Notes under the pieces: generated by a model
Told to the model about the DNA's origin: nothing
The model's database searches: none
The model's input: only the letters and a program-made list of their open reading frames with translations
Made by a program: the position numbers and the translations under genes
Source: DASTHS01 sp035718085
GTDB lineage: Bacteria > Actinomycetota > Acidimicrobiia > Acidimicrobiales > Palsa-688
Length of the DNA stretch: 15,423 nt
Assembly (NCBI GenBank): GCA_035718085.1
Contig: DASTHS010000146.1
Location: 1-15,423 of the forward strand
Direction: 5' to 3'
Shown here: positions 1 through 6,470 of the stretch, in pieces
How the letters are laid out: every line of letters starts with the position of its first letter
How positions within the stretch are numbered: the first letter of the stretch is position 1

Positions 1-410
1 CAGTCTGGGGCCGCCGCCCGCAGGACGCCGTCGTGGCCGTCACCGCCGGCCTGCTCGACGCGCTGCCCCGCATCGAACTGGAAGGGGCGCTGGCCGCCGC
101 CCTCGCCGCCATCCGCGAAGGTGAGCTCGGCCCCGCGACCATCGTGGCCAGCGTGCCGGGCGCCGGCCGCCGCCTGGTCGCCAGCGCCGCCGGCCGCGAC
201 GAGGCGACCGACGCCGCCGCGGTCGGGCTCACCCGCTTCCCGCCCGGCCTGGCCGCCGCCCTCGAGACCATGGGCGGGCGCGGCACCTCGGTGACCGCCG
301 GCGGCCCCGACCGCGCCCACCTCTGGCTGGTCGACCCCGCCCCCGCCGGTGCCCGCAGCCCCGGGCGCAGCGCCCCCCACGACCGGGCCGAGGCGCTGCG
401 GGAGCTGTGA
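1..410 (+). CDS. C-terminal part of an unrecognised protein (cut by the window edge)
   Basis: The frame is open from base 3 to the TGA at 408-410, so the gene begins before the window and about 135 residues are visible. An internal GTG at 33 could serve as a start, but the frame continues upstream without a stop. The visible part is rich in Ala, Gly and Arg and has no membrane segment. It alternates helix-like stretches (LEGALAAALAAIREGE) with strand-like ones (ATIVASVPG, AHLWLVDP), loosely resembling a small sensor fold such as GAF, but I see no diagnostic motif and do not name a family. The last 25 or so residues are a Pro/Arg/Ala-rich, probably disordered tail. It is followed by a 70 bp gap containing the pdxS promoter, so it probably belongs to a separate upstream transcription unit. 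Confidence 0.6.
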   Translation, partial: VWGRRPQDAVVAVTAGLLDALPRIELEGALAAALAAIREGELGPATIVASVPGAGRRLVASAAGRDEATDAAAVGLTRFPPGLAAALETMGGRGTSVTAGGPDRAHLWLVDPAPAGARSPGRSAPHDRAEALREL

Positions 411-467
411 GCGGGCCCACCGCCCCGACCGGCCGTGACCGGCTGTGGGTGCGCGGGCGAGCGCCCG

Positions 468-480
468 TAGGATGATGCCC
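468..480 (+). promoter_or_regulatory. -10-like element TAGGAT before pdxS
   Basis: TAGGAT at 468-473 fits the actinobacterial TANNNT -10 pattern and is followed by 7 nt and then ATG 481. That places the expected transcription start at or next to the start codon, as in a leaderless mRNA. AGGA at 469-472 could also act as a weak Shine-Dalgarno for the same ATG. I see no convincing -35 hexamer. Confidence 0.5.
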
Positions 481-1377
481 ATGAGCATCGCCGACCCCTC
501 CCGACGCACCGGCACCGACCTGGTCAAGCGCGGCCTCGCCGAACAGCTGCGCGGGGGCGTGATCATGGATGTCGTCGACCCCGACCAGGCCAAGGTCGCC
601 GAAGACGCCGGTGCCGTCGCCGTGATGGCCCTCGAGCGGGTGCCGTCCGACATCCGCCGCGACGGCGGCGTCGCCCGCATGAGCGACCCGGCGATGATCG
701 AGGGCATCAAGGCGGTCGTCGACATCCCCGTCATGGCCAAGGCCCGCATCGGCCACTTCGCCGAGGCCCAGGTGCTCCAGGAGCTCGGCGTCGACTACAT
801 CGACGAGAGCGAGGTGCTCACCCCCGCCGACGAGGCCAACCACATCGACAAGTGGGCGTTCCCGACGCCGTTCGTGTGCGGGGCCACCAACCTGGGCGAG
901 GCGCTGCGGCGCATCTCGGAGGGGGCGGCGATGATCCGCTCGAAGGGCGAGGCCGGCACCGGCGACGTCAAGGAGGCAGTGCGCCACCTGCGCACGATCC
1001 TCGGCGACATCCGCCGCGTCCAGGCCGCACCCAGCGAGGAGCTCTACACGTGGGCCAAGCAGCTGCAGGCCCCCGTCGAGCTGGTGCGGGAGCTGCACGA
1101 GACCGGCCGGCTCCCGGTGCCGCTGTTCTGCGCCGGTGGCATCGCCACGCCCGCAGACGCCGCGCTGGTGATGCAGCTGGGCGCCGAGGCCGTCTTCGTC
1201 GGCAGCGGCATCTTCAAGAGCTCCGACCCGGCCCGCTTCGCCCGCGCCATCGTCGAGGCGACCACCCACCACGCCGACCCGACCATCGTGGCCAAGGTCA
1301 GCCGTGGGCTCGGCGCGGCCATGCGGGGCGAGGAGTCGTCGAAGGTCGAGACCCGCCTGGCCGACCGCGGGTGGTAG
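481..1377 (+). CDS. pdxS: Pyridoxal 5'-phosphate synthase lyase subunit PdxS
   Basis: PdxS makes PLP (vitamin B6) from ribose 5-phosphate, glyceraldehyde 3-phosphate and ammonia supplied by PdxT; the family forms a cytoplasmic dodecamer of TIM barrels. The 298-residue product has the usual length and near-invariant family motifs: GGVIMDVV (Asp30), MALERVPSDIR (50-59), VMAKARIGH with the Schiff-base lysine Lys87, and IRSKGEAGTG (152-161) with the second active-site lysine Lys155. Later, FCAGGIATPADAALVMQLG and VFVGSGIFKS form the phosphate-binding end of the barrel. I chose ATG 481 because it gives the family-like N terminus (MSIADPSRRTGTDLVKRGLA) and lies 7 nt from a -10-like TAGGAT. In-frame starts at 445, 472 and 475 lie upstream of or inside that element. 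pdxT follows after 45 nt. Confidence 0.97.
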   Translation: MSIADPSRRTGTDLVKRGLAEQLRGGVIMDVVDPDQAKVAEDAGAVAVMALERVPSDIRRDGGVARMSDPAMIEGIKAVVDIPVMAKARIGHFAEAQVLQELGVDYIDESEVLTPADEANHIDKWAFPTPFVCGATNLGEALRRISEGAAMIRSKGEAGTGDVKEAVRHLRTILGDIRRVQAAPSEELYTWAKQLQAPVELVRELHETGRLPVPLFCAGGIATPADAALVMQLGAEAVFVGSGIFKSSDPARFARAIVEATTHHADPTIVAKVSRGLGAAMRGEESSKVETRLADRGW

Positions 1378-1386
1378 GCGCCGCCC

Positions 1387-1400
1387 TACACTGCCCGGCC
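1387..1400 (+). promoter_or_regulatory. -10-like element TACACT before pdxT
   Basis: TACACT at 1387-1392 fits TANNNT and is followed by 8 nt and GTG 1401, the same geometry as at the other starts in this window. That GTG is out of frame with pdxT, whose first in-frame GTG is at 1423. Either pdxT has a short leader with the GAGGTG Shine-Dalgarno at 1410-1415, or there is a one-base length difference in between. Confidence 0.45.
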
Positions 1401-1422
1401 GTGACCGCTGAGGTGCCCCCAG

Positions 1423-2058
1423 GTGCCGCCGGTCGTCGGCGTGCTCGCCCTGCAGGGCGACGTCCGGGAGCACCGGCGCACCCTCGCTGAGCTCGGCGCC
1501 GACACCGTCGAGGTGCGTCGCCCCGAGCAGCTGGACCGGGTCGACGCCCTGGTGCTGCCCGGGGGCGAGAGCACCACGATGTCGGTGCTGCTGCAGACCT
1601 CCGGCCTGCTCGACCCGCTGCGCGACCGCCTCGCCGGGGGCATGCCCGCGTTCGGCACGTGCGCGGGCATGATCCTGCTCTCGAGCGAGATCCTCGACGG
1701 GCGCCCCGACCAGGTGCGCCTCGCCGCCCTCGACGTCACCGTGCGCCGCAACGCCTTCGGCCGCCAGGTCGACAGCTTCGAGACCGACCTGGACGTGCGC
1801 GGCCTCGGCGCCCCGGTGCACGCCGTGTTCATCCGTGCGCCGGTGGTCGAGCGGGCCGGGCCCGACGTGGAGGTGCTCGCCACCGTCGAGGCCGACGGCA
1901 CCGCCCGGCCGGTCATCGTGCGCCGTGGGCCGGTCTGGGCGGCCGCGTTCCACCCCGAGCTCACCGGTGAGCGCAGGGTGCACCAGGCGTGGCTGCACGA
2001 CTCCGGCCTGGGCGCGGGCACCGTCGCCCCATCCACCAGTTCCAGCTCCACCACCTGA
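1423..2058 (+). CDS. pdxT: Pyridoxal 5'-phosphate synthase glutaminase subunit PdxT
   Basis: PdxT hydrolyses glutamine and channels the ammonia to PdxS. The 211-residue product is a class I (triad) glutamine amidotransferase. It has VGVLALQGDVREH near the start, the oxyanion/substrate loop LPGGEST (45-51), the nucleophile elbow FGTCAGMI with Cys80, and the His/Glu pair of the triad in FHPEL (His177, Glu179). The C terminus ends in an unusual Ser/Thr tail (STSSSSTT) beyond the conserved fold. GTG 1423 is the only usable in-frame start, since an in-frame TGA lies at 1402-1404; GAGGTG at 1410-1415 gives a Shine-Dalgarno with 7 nt spacing. See the finding on the out-of-frame GTG at 1401. yebC follows after 16 nt. 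Confidence 0.95.
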   Translation: MPPVVGVLALQGDVREHRRTLAELGADTVEVRRPEQLDRVDALVLPGGESTTMSVLLQTSGLLDPLRDRLAGGMPAFGTCAGMILLSSEILDGRPDQVRLAALDVTVRRNAFGRQVDSFETDLDVRGLGAPVHAVFIRAPVVERAGPDVEVLATVEADGTARPVIVRRGPVWAAAFHPELTGERRVHQAWLHDSGLGAGTVAPSTSSSSTT

Positions 2059-2074
2059 GGAAGGAAGTCCGCAG

Positions 2075-2827
2075 ATGTCGGGTCACTCCAAGTGGGCCAC
2101 CATCAAGCACAAGAAGGGCGCCGCCGACAAGGCCCGCGGGAAGCTGTTCGCCAAGCTGATCCGCCAGGTCGAGGTCGCGGCGCGCGAGGGCGGTGGCGAC
2201 CCCGAGGCCAACCCCACGCTGCGCACCATGTTCCAAAAGGCGCGGGAGAGCTCCGTGCCCCTCGACACCATCGAGCGGGCCATCAAGCGCGGCACCGGCG
2301 AGCTCGAGGGCGTCACCTACGAGACCGTCTCCTACGAGGGCTACGCCCCGGCCGGGGTGGCGATCATCGTCGAGTGCCTCACCGACAACCGCAACCGGAC
2401 CGCCGCCGACGTGCGCTCGACGTTCTCCAAGAACGGCGGATCGATGGCCGAGCCCGGCGCCGTGGCGTGGCAGTTCGAGCGGCGCGGGGTCGTGCTCGTG
2501 CCGGCAGCGGCGGCGAGCGAAGACGACCTGATGCTCGTGGCGCTCGAGGCGGGGGCCGACGACATCGTCGACGCCGGCGGCACCTGGCAGGTCACCACCC
2601 CGCCGTCGGAGCTCCCGGCCGTGCAGGCCGCCCTGGAGGCGGCGGGCATCACCGTCGAGTCGGCCGAGGTGACCATGCTGCCCAGCCAGACGGTGCCGCT
2701 CAGCAGCGAGACCGACGCCCGCAAGGTGCTGCGCCTGGTCGACCTGCTCGAAGACAACGACGACGTGCAGAACGTCTACGCCAACTTCGACATCCCCGAC
2801 GCCATCTTGGAGCTGGTCGAGGCGTGA
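2075..2827 (+). CDS. yebC: YebC/TACO1 family (DUF28) protein
   Basis: The 250-residue product has the hallmark N terminus GHSKWATIKHKKG (residues 3-15) followed by DKARGKLFAKLIRQVEVAAREGG, and the three-part YebC/TACO1 fold. Other family motifs are IERAIKRGTGE, YEGYAPAGVAIIVE, TDNRNRTAADVRSTFSKNGG and the acidic end LLEDNDDVQNVYANFDI. Members were long called transcriptional regulators; more recent work on the family, as I recall it, points to a role in translation at polyproline stalls. I therefore name the family rather than one function. ATG 2075 is preceded by the strong purine-rich Shine-Dalgarno AAGGAAG (2061-2067, 7 nt spacing), and the gene sits 16 nt after pdxT, so it probably shares that transcript. 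The conserved position next to ruvC is typical in many bacteria. Confidence 0.95.
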   Translation: MSGHSKWATIKHKKGAADKARGKLFAKLIRQVEVAAREGGGDPEANPTLRTMFQKARESSVPLDTIERAIKRGTGELEGVTYETVSYEGYAPAGVAIIVECLTDNRNRTAADVRSTFSKNGGSMAEPGAVAWQFERRGVVLVPAAAASEDDLMLVALEAGADDIVDAGGTWQVTTPPSELPAVQAALEAAGITVESAEVTMLPSQTVPLSSETDARKVLRLVDLLEDNDDVQNVYANFDIPDAILELVEA

Positions 2828-2844
2828 GCGGCGCCGGCGCGGGC

Positions 2845-2857
2845 TACCGTGCCGGCC
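2845..2857 (+). promoter_or_regulatory. -10-like element TACCGT before the peroxiredoxin gene
   Basis: TACCGT at 2845-2850 is followed by 7 nt and GTG 2858, the leaderless geometry seen repeatedly here. It argues against the in-frame GTG at 2849, which lies inside the hexamer. GTGAGC at 2824-2829 is only a poor -35 candidate. Confidence 0.45.
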
Positions 2858-3352
2858 GTGACAGGGGGCGACGCGACCGGTGACGACACCCCGCCCGCCC
2901 GGGTGTCGGCAGGGATGCCCGCGCCCGGGTTCGACCTGGCGGGCACCGGCGGCCGCCGCTACCGGCTGGCCGACGCCGCCGGCGGCCCGCTGGTGCTGCT
3001 GTTCTACCCGGCCGACGGCTCGCCGGTGTGCACCGCGCAGCTGCGCTCCTACAGCGAGGACCTCGACCGCTTCACCCGCCTGGGCTCGCCGGTGTGGGCC
3101 CTCAGCCCCCAGGACGTGGCCAGCCACGAGCGCTTCGCCGCCGACAAGGGCCTGGGCGTGCCGCTGCTGGCCGACGTCGGCGCCCAGGTCGGCCGGGCCT
3201 ACGGGGTGCTCGGGCCGCTCGGCTTCTACCGGCGGTCGGTGTTCGTCGTCGACGCCACGGGGACCGTGCGCTTCGCCCGCCGGTCGCTGTCGTCGCTGAC
3301 CTTCCTGCCGGCCGGTCGGGTGCTCGAGGCGGTGCAGGCGGCGTCGGCCTGA
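2858..3352 (+). CDS. Peroxiredoxin of the AhpC/TSA (BCP-like) family, single cysteine
   Basis: The 164-residue product is a thioredoxin-fold peroxiredoxin that would reduce hydrogen or alkyl peroxides in the cytoplasm. It has the opening GMPAPGFDL, the first core strand PLVLLFYPADGSPVCTAQL with the peroxidatic Cys58, and the second half SVFVVDATGTVRFAR. The active-site motif PxxxTxxC appears as Pro51-x3-Ser55-x2-Cys58, with Ser replacing Thr, which is tolerated in the family. Cys58 is the only cysteine: the resolving cysteine that many BCP/PrxQ proteins carry five residues later is absent, so this should be a 1-Cys enzyme needing an external thiol. I start it at GTG 2858 because of the -10-like hexamer. 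It lies 30 nt after yebC and 68 nt before ruvC, an insertion in an otherwise standard order. Confidence 0.85.
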   Translation: MTGGDATGDDTPPARVSAGMPAPGFDLAGTGGRRYRLADAAGGPLVLLFYPADGSPVCTAQLRSYSEDLDRFTRLGSPVWALSPQDVASHERFAADKGLGVPLLADVGAQVGRAYGVLGPLGFYRRSVFVVDATGTVRFARRSLSSLTFLPAGRVLEAVQAASA

Positions 3353-3406
3353 CCGCTCGGCGCGGGCGGGGTCGCCCGGGTCCACCGGCGGCGCGCCCGC
3401 CGCTGC

Positions 3407-3420
3407 TAGCGTGCGAACGC
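3407..3420 (+). promoter_or_regulatory. -10-like element TAGCGT before ruvC
   Basis: TAGCGT at 3407-3412 is followed by 8 nt and GTG 3421, the ruvC start. No Shine-Dalgarno is visible, which fits a leaderless transcript for the ruvCAB operon. No clear -35 is seen. Confidence 0.5.
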
Positions 3421-3912
3421 GTGTTCGCACTGGGGATCGATCCGGGCCTCACCCGTTGCGGCTACGGGCTGGTCGAGCAGCGCGGGGGTGACCTGCGGGC
3501 GGTGGCGGCCGGTCACCTGGCCACTGCGGTGAGCGACCCGCTGGCCACCCGGCTGGCCACCCTGCTCGCCGACCTGCAGGCGCTGGTGGCCGACCTGCGG
3601 CCCGACGTCGTCGTCGTCGAGCGGGTGCTGTTCCAGGTCAACGCCCGCACGGCCATGGCGGTCGGCCAGGCCAGCGGGCTGGCCCTGGCCGTCGCCGCGT
3701 CGGCGGGGCTGCCGGTGGTCGTGCACAGCCCGAACGAGGTCAAGCAGGCGGTCACCGGCTACGGCGCGGCCACCAAGGCGCAGGTGCAGAAGATGGTGCA
3801 GGTGGTGCTGGGCCTCGACGCCCCACCCCGGCCCGCCGACGCCGCCGACGCCCTGGCCCTGGCCATCTGCCACCTCAGCGGGGCTCGGCTCCGGGCGGCG
3901 GCGACCCCGTGA
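3421..3912 (+). CDS. ruvC: Holliday junction resolvase RuvC
   Basis: RuvC is the dimeric endonuclease that cuts Holliday junctions symmetrically, acting with the RuvAB branch-migration motor. The 163-residue product has the RNase H-like fold with its four acidic metal ligands visible: Asp7 in LGIDPGLTRCGYG, Glu67 in VVVVERVLF, and Asp140 and Asp143 in PADAADALALAICH. The DNA-contacting region FQVNARTAMAVGQASG and the PNEVKQAVTGYGAATKAQVQ segment are also typical. The GTG start puts FALGIDPG at the N terminus as expected; there is no room for a longer form without passing the -10-like element. The stop overlaps the ruvA start by 4 nt (GTGA), so ruvC and ruvA are translationally coupled. Confidence 0.97.
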   Translation: MFALGIDPGLTRCGYGLVEQRGGDLRAVAAGHLATAVSDPLATRLATLLADLQALVADLRPDVVVVERVLFQVNARTAMAVGQASGLALAVAASAGLPVVVHSPNEVKQAVTGYGAATKAQVQKMVQVVLGLDAPPRPADAADALALAICHLSGARLRAAATP

Positions 3913-4529
3913 TCGGGTCCGTGCGCGGGGTGCTGCTCGACCGTGCCCCCCGGGGCGACCACGCCGCCGAGGTCATCGTCGAGGCCGCCGGGGTCGGCTA
4001 CCGGGTCGTGGTGCCGGCCGGCGCCATCGGCCGCCTCGGCGAGCTCGGTGGCCCGGTGTTCCTCCACGTGCACACCCACGTCCGCGACGACGCCATCGTG
4101 CTGTTCGGGTTCCCCGAGCGCGACGAGCGCATGTGCTTCGAGGTGCTCATCGCCGCCCACGGTGTGGGGCCGGCGGTGGCCCTCGCCATGCTGTCGGTGC
4201 ACAGCCCCGCGGCGCTGCGCAAGGCGGTCGCCACCGACGACGTCGACGCCTTGACCCTGGTGCCGGGCGTGGGCCGCAAGACCGCCGCCCGCATGCTCGT
4301 CGAGCTCAAAGACCGCCTCGGTGCCGACGACGACAGCGCCGACCTCGCGGTCGTCGCCGACGGCGGCCCGGGCGCCGGCGCCGACCCGCGCGCCGAGGTG
4401 CGGGCCGCGCTCACCGGCCTCGGCTACGGGGCCGACGAGGTGCGCTGGGCGGTCGCCCACCTGCCCGCCGAGGGCACCGTCGAGGTGCTGCTGCGCAGGG
4501 CGCTGCGCGACCTGGCGGCGGCCCGATGA
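3909..4529 (+). CDS. ruvA: Holliday junction branch migration protein RuvA
   Basis: RuvA binds the four-way junction as a tetramer and recruits the RuvB hexamers. The 206-residue product shows the three family domains: an N-terminal OB fold (about 1-62, starting MIGSVRG, with VGYRVVVPAG), two helix-hairpin-helix motifs (GVGPAVAL at 85-92 and PGVGRKTAARMLVEL at 119-133), and a C-terminal RuvB-binding UBA-like domain (about 161-203, EVRAALTGLGYGADEV). A low-complexity Asp/Ala/Gly linker (138-160) joins domains II and III, as usual. The GTG start overlaps the ruvC stop by 4 nt, and the ruvA stop overlaps the ruvB start by 4 nt (ATGA). Confidence 0.97.
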   Translation: MIGSVRGVLLDRAPRGDHAAEVIVEAAGVGYRVVVPAGAIGRLGELGGPVFLHVHTHVRDDAIVLFGFPERDERMCFEVLIAAHGVGPAVALAMLSVHSPAALRKAVATDDVDALTLVPGVGRKTAARMLVELKDRLGADDDSADLAVVADGGPGAGADPRAEVRAALTGLGYGADEVRWAVAHLPAEGTVEVLLRRALRDLAAAR

Positions 4530-5578
4530 GGCAGGAGGGCCTCGACGCGCCCCGGGTGGTCGCCGCCGCCGCCGACCCGGTGGAGTCGGCCGAGGAGGTC
4601 ACCCTGCGGCCCCGCCGGCTCGACGAGTTCGTCGGCCAACGCCAGCTCAAGGAGCACCTCGGCATCGTGTTGGAGGCCGCCCGCCGCCGCGGGCAGCCGA
4701 CCGACCACGTGCTGCTCGCCGGCCCCCCCGGTCTCGGCAAGACGTCGATGGCCGGGATCATCGCCGCGGAGATGGGGGCGGGGCTGCGCGTGACCAGCGG
4801 GCCCGCCCTCGTCCGAGCCGGCGACCTGGCGGCGATCCTCACCAACCTCGGCGACGGCGACGTGCTCTTCGTCGACGAGATCCACCGGCTGCCGCGCGCC
4901 GTGGAGGAGGTGCTCTACCCGGCGATGGAGGACTTCGAGCTCGACGTGGTGCTGGGCAAGGGCCCGTCGGCCCGGTCGATCCGCCTCGACCTGCCCCGCT
5001 TCACCCTGGTGGGGGCCACCACCCGCTCCGGCCTGATGACCGGCCCGCTGCGCGACCGGTTCGGGTTCGTGGCCCGCCTCGACCACTACGCCGCCGACGA
5101 CCTCGACGCCATCGTGCGCCGCTCCGCCACCATCCTCGGGGTCGAGGTCGAGCCGGGCGGGTCGGGCGAGATCGCCCGCCGGTCGCGCGGCACCCCCCGC
5201 ATCGCCAACCGGCTGCTCAAGCGGGTGCGCGACTACGCGGAGGTGCGCGGCGACGGGCGGGTCACCGAGGCCGTGGCACGCGCCGGCCTTGAGCTGTTCG
5301 GGGTCGACGACCTGGGGCTCGACAAGGTCGACCGGGCCATCCTCGGCGCGGTGTGCGCCCGCTTCGGCGGCGGCCCGGTGGGGTTGTCGACCCTGGCGGT
5401 CAGCGTCGGCGAGCAGCCCGAGACCGTCGAAGACGTCTACGAGCCGTTCCTGCTGCAACTCGGCCTGCTCATGCGGACCCCGCGCGGGCGCGTCGCCATG
5501 CCCGCGGCGTGGGCCCACCTGGGCCTCGACGCGGTGGCCGTCGACCAGCCGCCGCCCACCGCCCTCTGGGAGGCCTAG
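4526..5578 (+). CDS. ruvB: Holliday junction DNA helicase RuvB
   Basis: RuvB is the hexameric AAA+ motor that drives branch migration with RuvA. The 350-residue product has LRPRRLDEFVGQ (27-38), Walker A GPPGLGKT (66-73), Walker B/DEIH box VLFVDEIH (113-120), sensor 1 LVGATTR, the arginine-finger segment GPLRDRFG (173-180), sensor 2 GTPRIANRLLKRVRDYA (222-238) and a winged-helix C-terminal domain (from about residue 260, with GGGPVGLSTLA). All catalytic motifs are intact. The ATG start overlaps the ruvA stop. The C terminus ends with a PPP-containing tail. Transcription from here runs into the convergent minus-strand gene 34 nt away, so ruvCAB ends as an operon at this point. Confidence 0.97.
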   Translation: MRQEGLDAPRVVAAAADPVESAEEVTLRPRRLDEFVGQRQLKEHLGIVLEAARRRGQPTDHVLLAGPPGLGKTSMAGIIAAEMGAGLRVTSGPALVRAGDLAAILTNLGDGDVLFVDEIHRLPRAVEEVLYPAMEDFELDVVLGKGPSARSIRLDLPRFTLVGATTRSGLMTGPLRDRFGFVARLDHYAADDLDAIVRRSATILGVEVEPGGSGEIARRSRGTPRIANRLLKRVRDYAEVRGDGRVTEAVARAGLELFGVDDLGLDKVDRAILGAVCARFGGGPVGLSTLAVSVGEQPETVEDVYEPFLLQLGLLMRTPRGRVAMPAAWAHLGLDAVAVDQPPPTALWEA

Positions 5579-5612
5579 CCACCATCGGGCCAGCCCGGTC
5601 CGACCCGGTCGA

Positions 5613-6470
5613 TCAGGTGCCGGCGCCCCGACGGGTGCGCACGATGGTCGAGCCCCCGACCCGGATGAGGCGCTCCTGCTCGGCCAGGCGGGCCGCCTCG
5701 CGACGCTCCGCCCTCCGGCGGCGCAGCAGCGGCCCGGCCCCGACCACAGCGGCGAGCACCACCGTGCCGGCCGCCCAGGCGGCGGTGGCGGCGGCGGGGT
5801 AGCGGGTCGGGGTGAGGGTGAACCCCGGCTCGACGGCGCGCAGGTGGGCCGCCGAGGTGCGCACCGCCGCCTCCGCGTCGGCCTGCGGTGAGCCCGAGGT
5901 GCGGGTCACCTCCACGAAGCCGACCACCCGGTCGACGCTGAACACCGCAGTGGCGATCGACGCCGGGGTCGGCCCGGCCGGCGGCGTGTGGTACACCGCG
6001 CCGGTGGATCCGGGCACCCCCGCGACGCGGAAGGTGCCCGCCTGCACCAGCCCGGCGCCGGTGTAGGTGGCCGTCCCCGTCACCTGGGTGGTCACCTCGG
6101 CGGCGACCTTCCGAGCCGTCGCGACCGAAGGGGTGAGGAAGACGACGTCGACCAGCCCGTCGGGCGGGGCCCCGGCCGTCGCCGGCGCCGCCCCCTGCCA
6201 CTTCGCGACGGCCAACGCCGTCTGGTCACGGTGGGCGCGGGCCGCCGCGGTCAGCGACGCCAGCCCGGCGCTGCTGACCGGCTGGGCGCCGGCGTCCTTG
6301 GCCTTGCCGGGCAGGTCGCTCGTGCCGTTGCGGGCCGGTAGCAGGGCGGCGACGCGCGACGGCTCGGCCGAGTGGTCGGGCACCGCGAACCAGTAGCCGA
6401 CCCCGCTGGCGGCCACCACCACGACGGCACGGCCGACGGCCCACGCCACCGACCGGCCCGAGGCGCTCAC
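5613..6470 (-). CDS. Unrecognised two-helix membrane-anchored protein
   Basis: I do not recognise a family. The 285-residue product has an N-terminal hydrophobic helix (about 8-30, after Arg7 and Arg14) that could be an uncleaved anchor, then a roughly 195-residue extracytoplasmic-looking domain. A second membrane helix (about 226-248, AWAAGTVVLAAVVGAGPLL) is followed at once by a strongly basic cytoplasmic tail (LRRRRAERREAARLAEQERLIR). The middle domain alternates strands and helices (VDVVFLTPSVATARKVAAEV, RVVGFVEVTRTS) and contains no cysteine or evident catalytic motif. GTG 6470 is chosen because it overlaps the upstream gene's TGA by 4 nt (GTGA); an open frame continues far upstream but only as a GC-rich shadow. 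It pairs with the membrane gene 6467-7612 as one operon and converges on ruvB with a 34 nt gap. Confidence 0.75.
   Translation of the reverse strand: MSASGRSVAWAVGRAVVVVAASGVGYWFAVPDHSAEPSRVAALLPARNGTSDLPGKAKDAGAQPVSSAGLASLTAAARAHRDQTALAVAKWQGAAPATAGAPPDGLVDVVFLTPSVATARKVAAEVTTQVTGTATYTGAGLVQAGTFRVAGVPGSTGAVYHTPPAGPTPASIATAVFSVDRVVGFVEVTRTSGSPQADAEAAVRTSAAHLRAVEPGFTLTPTRYPAAATAAWAAGTVVLAAVVGAGPLLRRRRAERREAARLAEQERLIRVGGSTIVRTRRGAGT

Noticed and set aside
229..1998. Long minus-strand open frame of 589 codons opposite pdxS and pdxT
   Set aside because: It lies opposite two well-recognised genes and its translation is Gly/Ala/Arg/His-rich with no fold-like pattern. High GC with G/C third positions removes stops from antisense frames.
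1835..2827. Extended N terminus for yebC inside pdxT
   Set aside because: The MSGHSKWATIKHKK start at 2075 is the family N terminus and has a strong Shine-Dalgarno.
3353..3420. Possible terminator stem GCGGGCG (3362-3368) / CGCCCGC (3394-3400)
   Set aside because: The 25-nt loop and lack of a T-run make it no better than chance in this GC-rich gap.
4133..5578. Extended N terminus for ruvB (possible RuvA-RuvB fusion)
   Set aside because: The extension is an out-of-frame reading of ruvA. The ATGA overlap at 4526 and the RuvB N terminus fix the start.
5579..5612. Bidirectional terminator between the convergent ruvB and minus-strand gene
   Set aside because: Only a 5-bp CGGGC/GCCCG stem with a 2-nt loop is present, too tight to form, and there is no T-run on either side.
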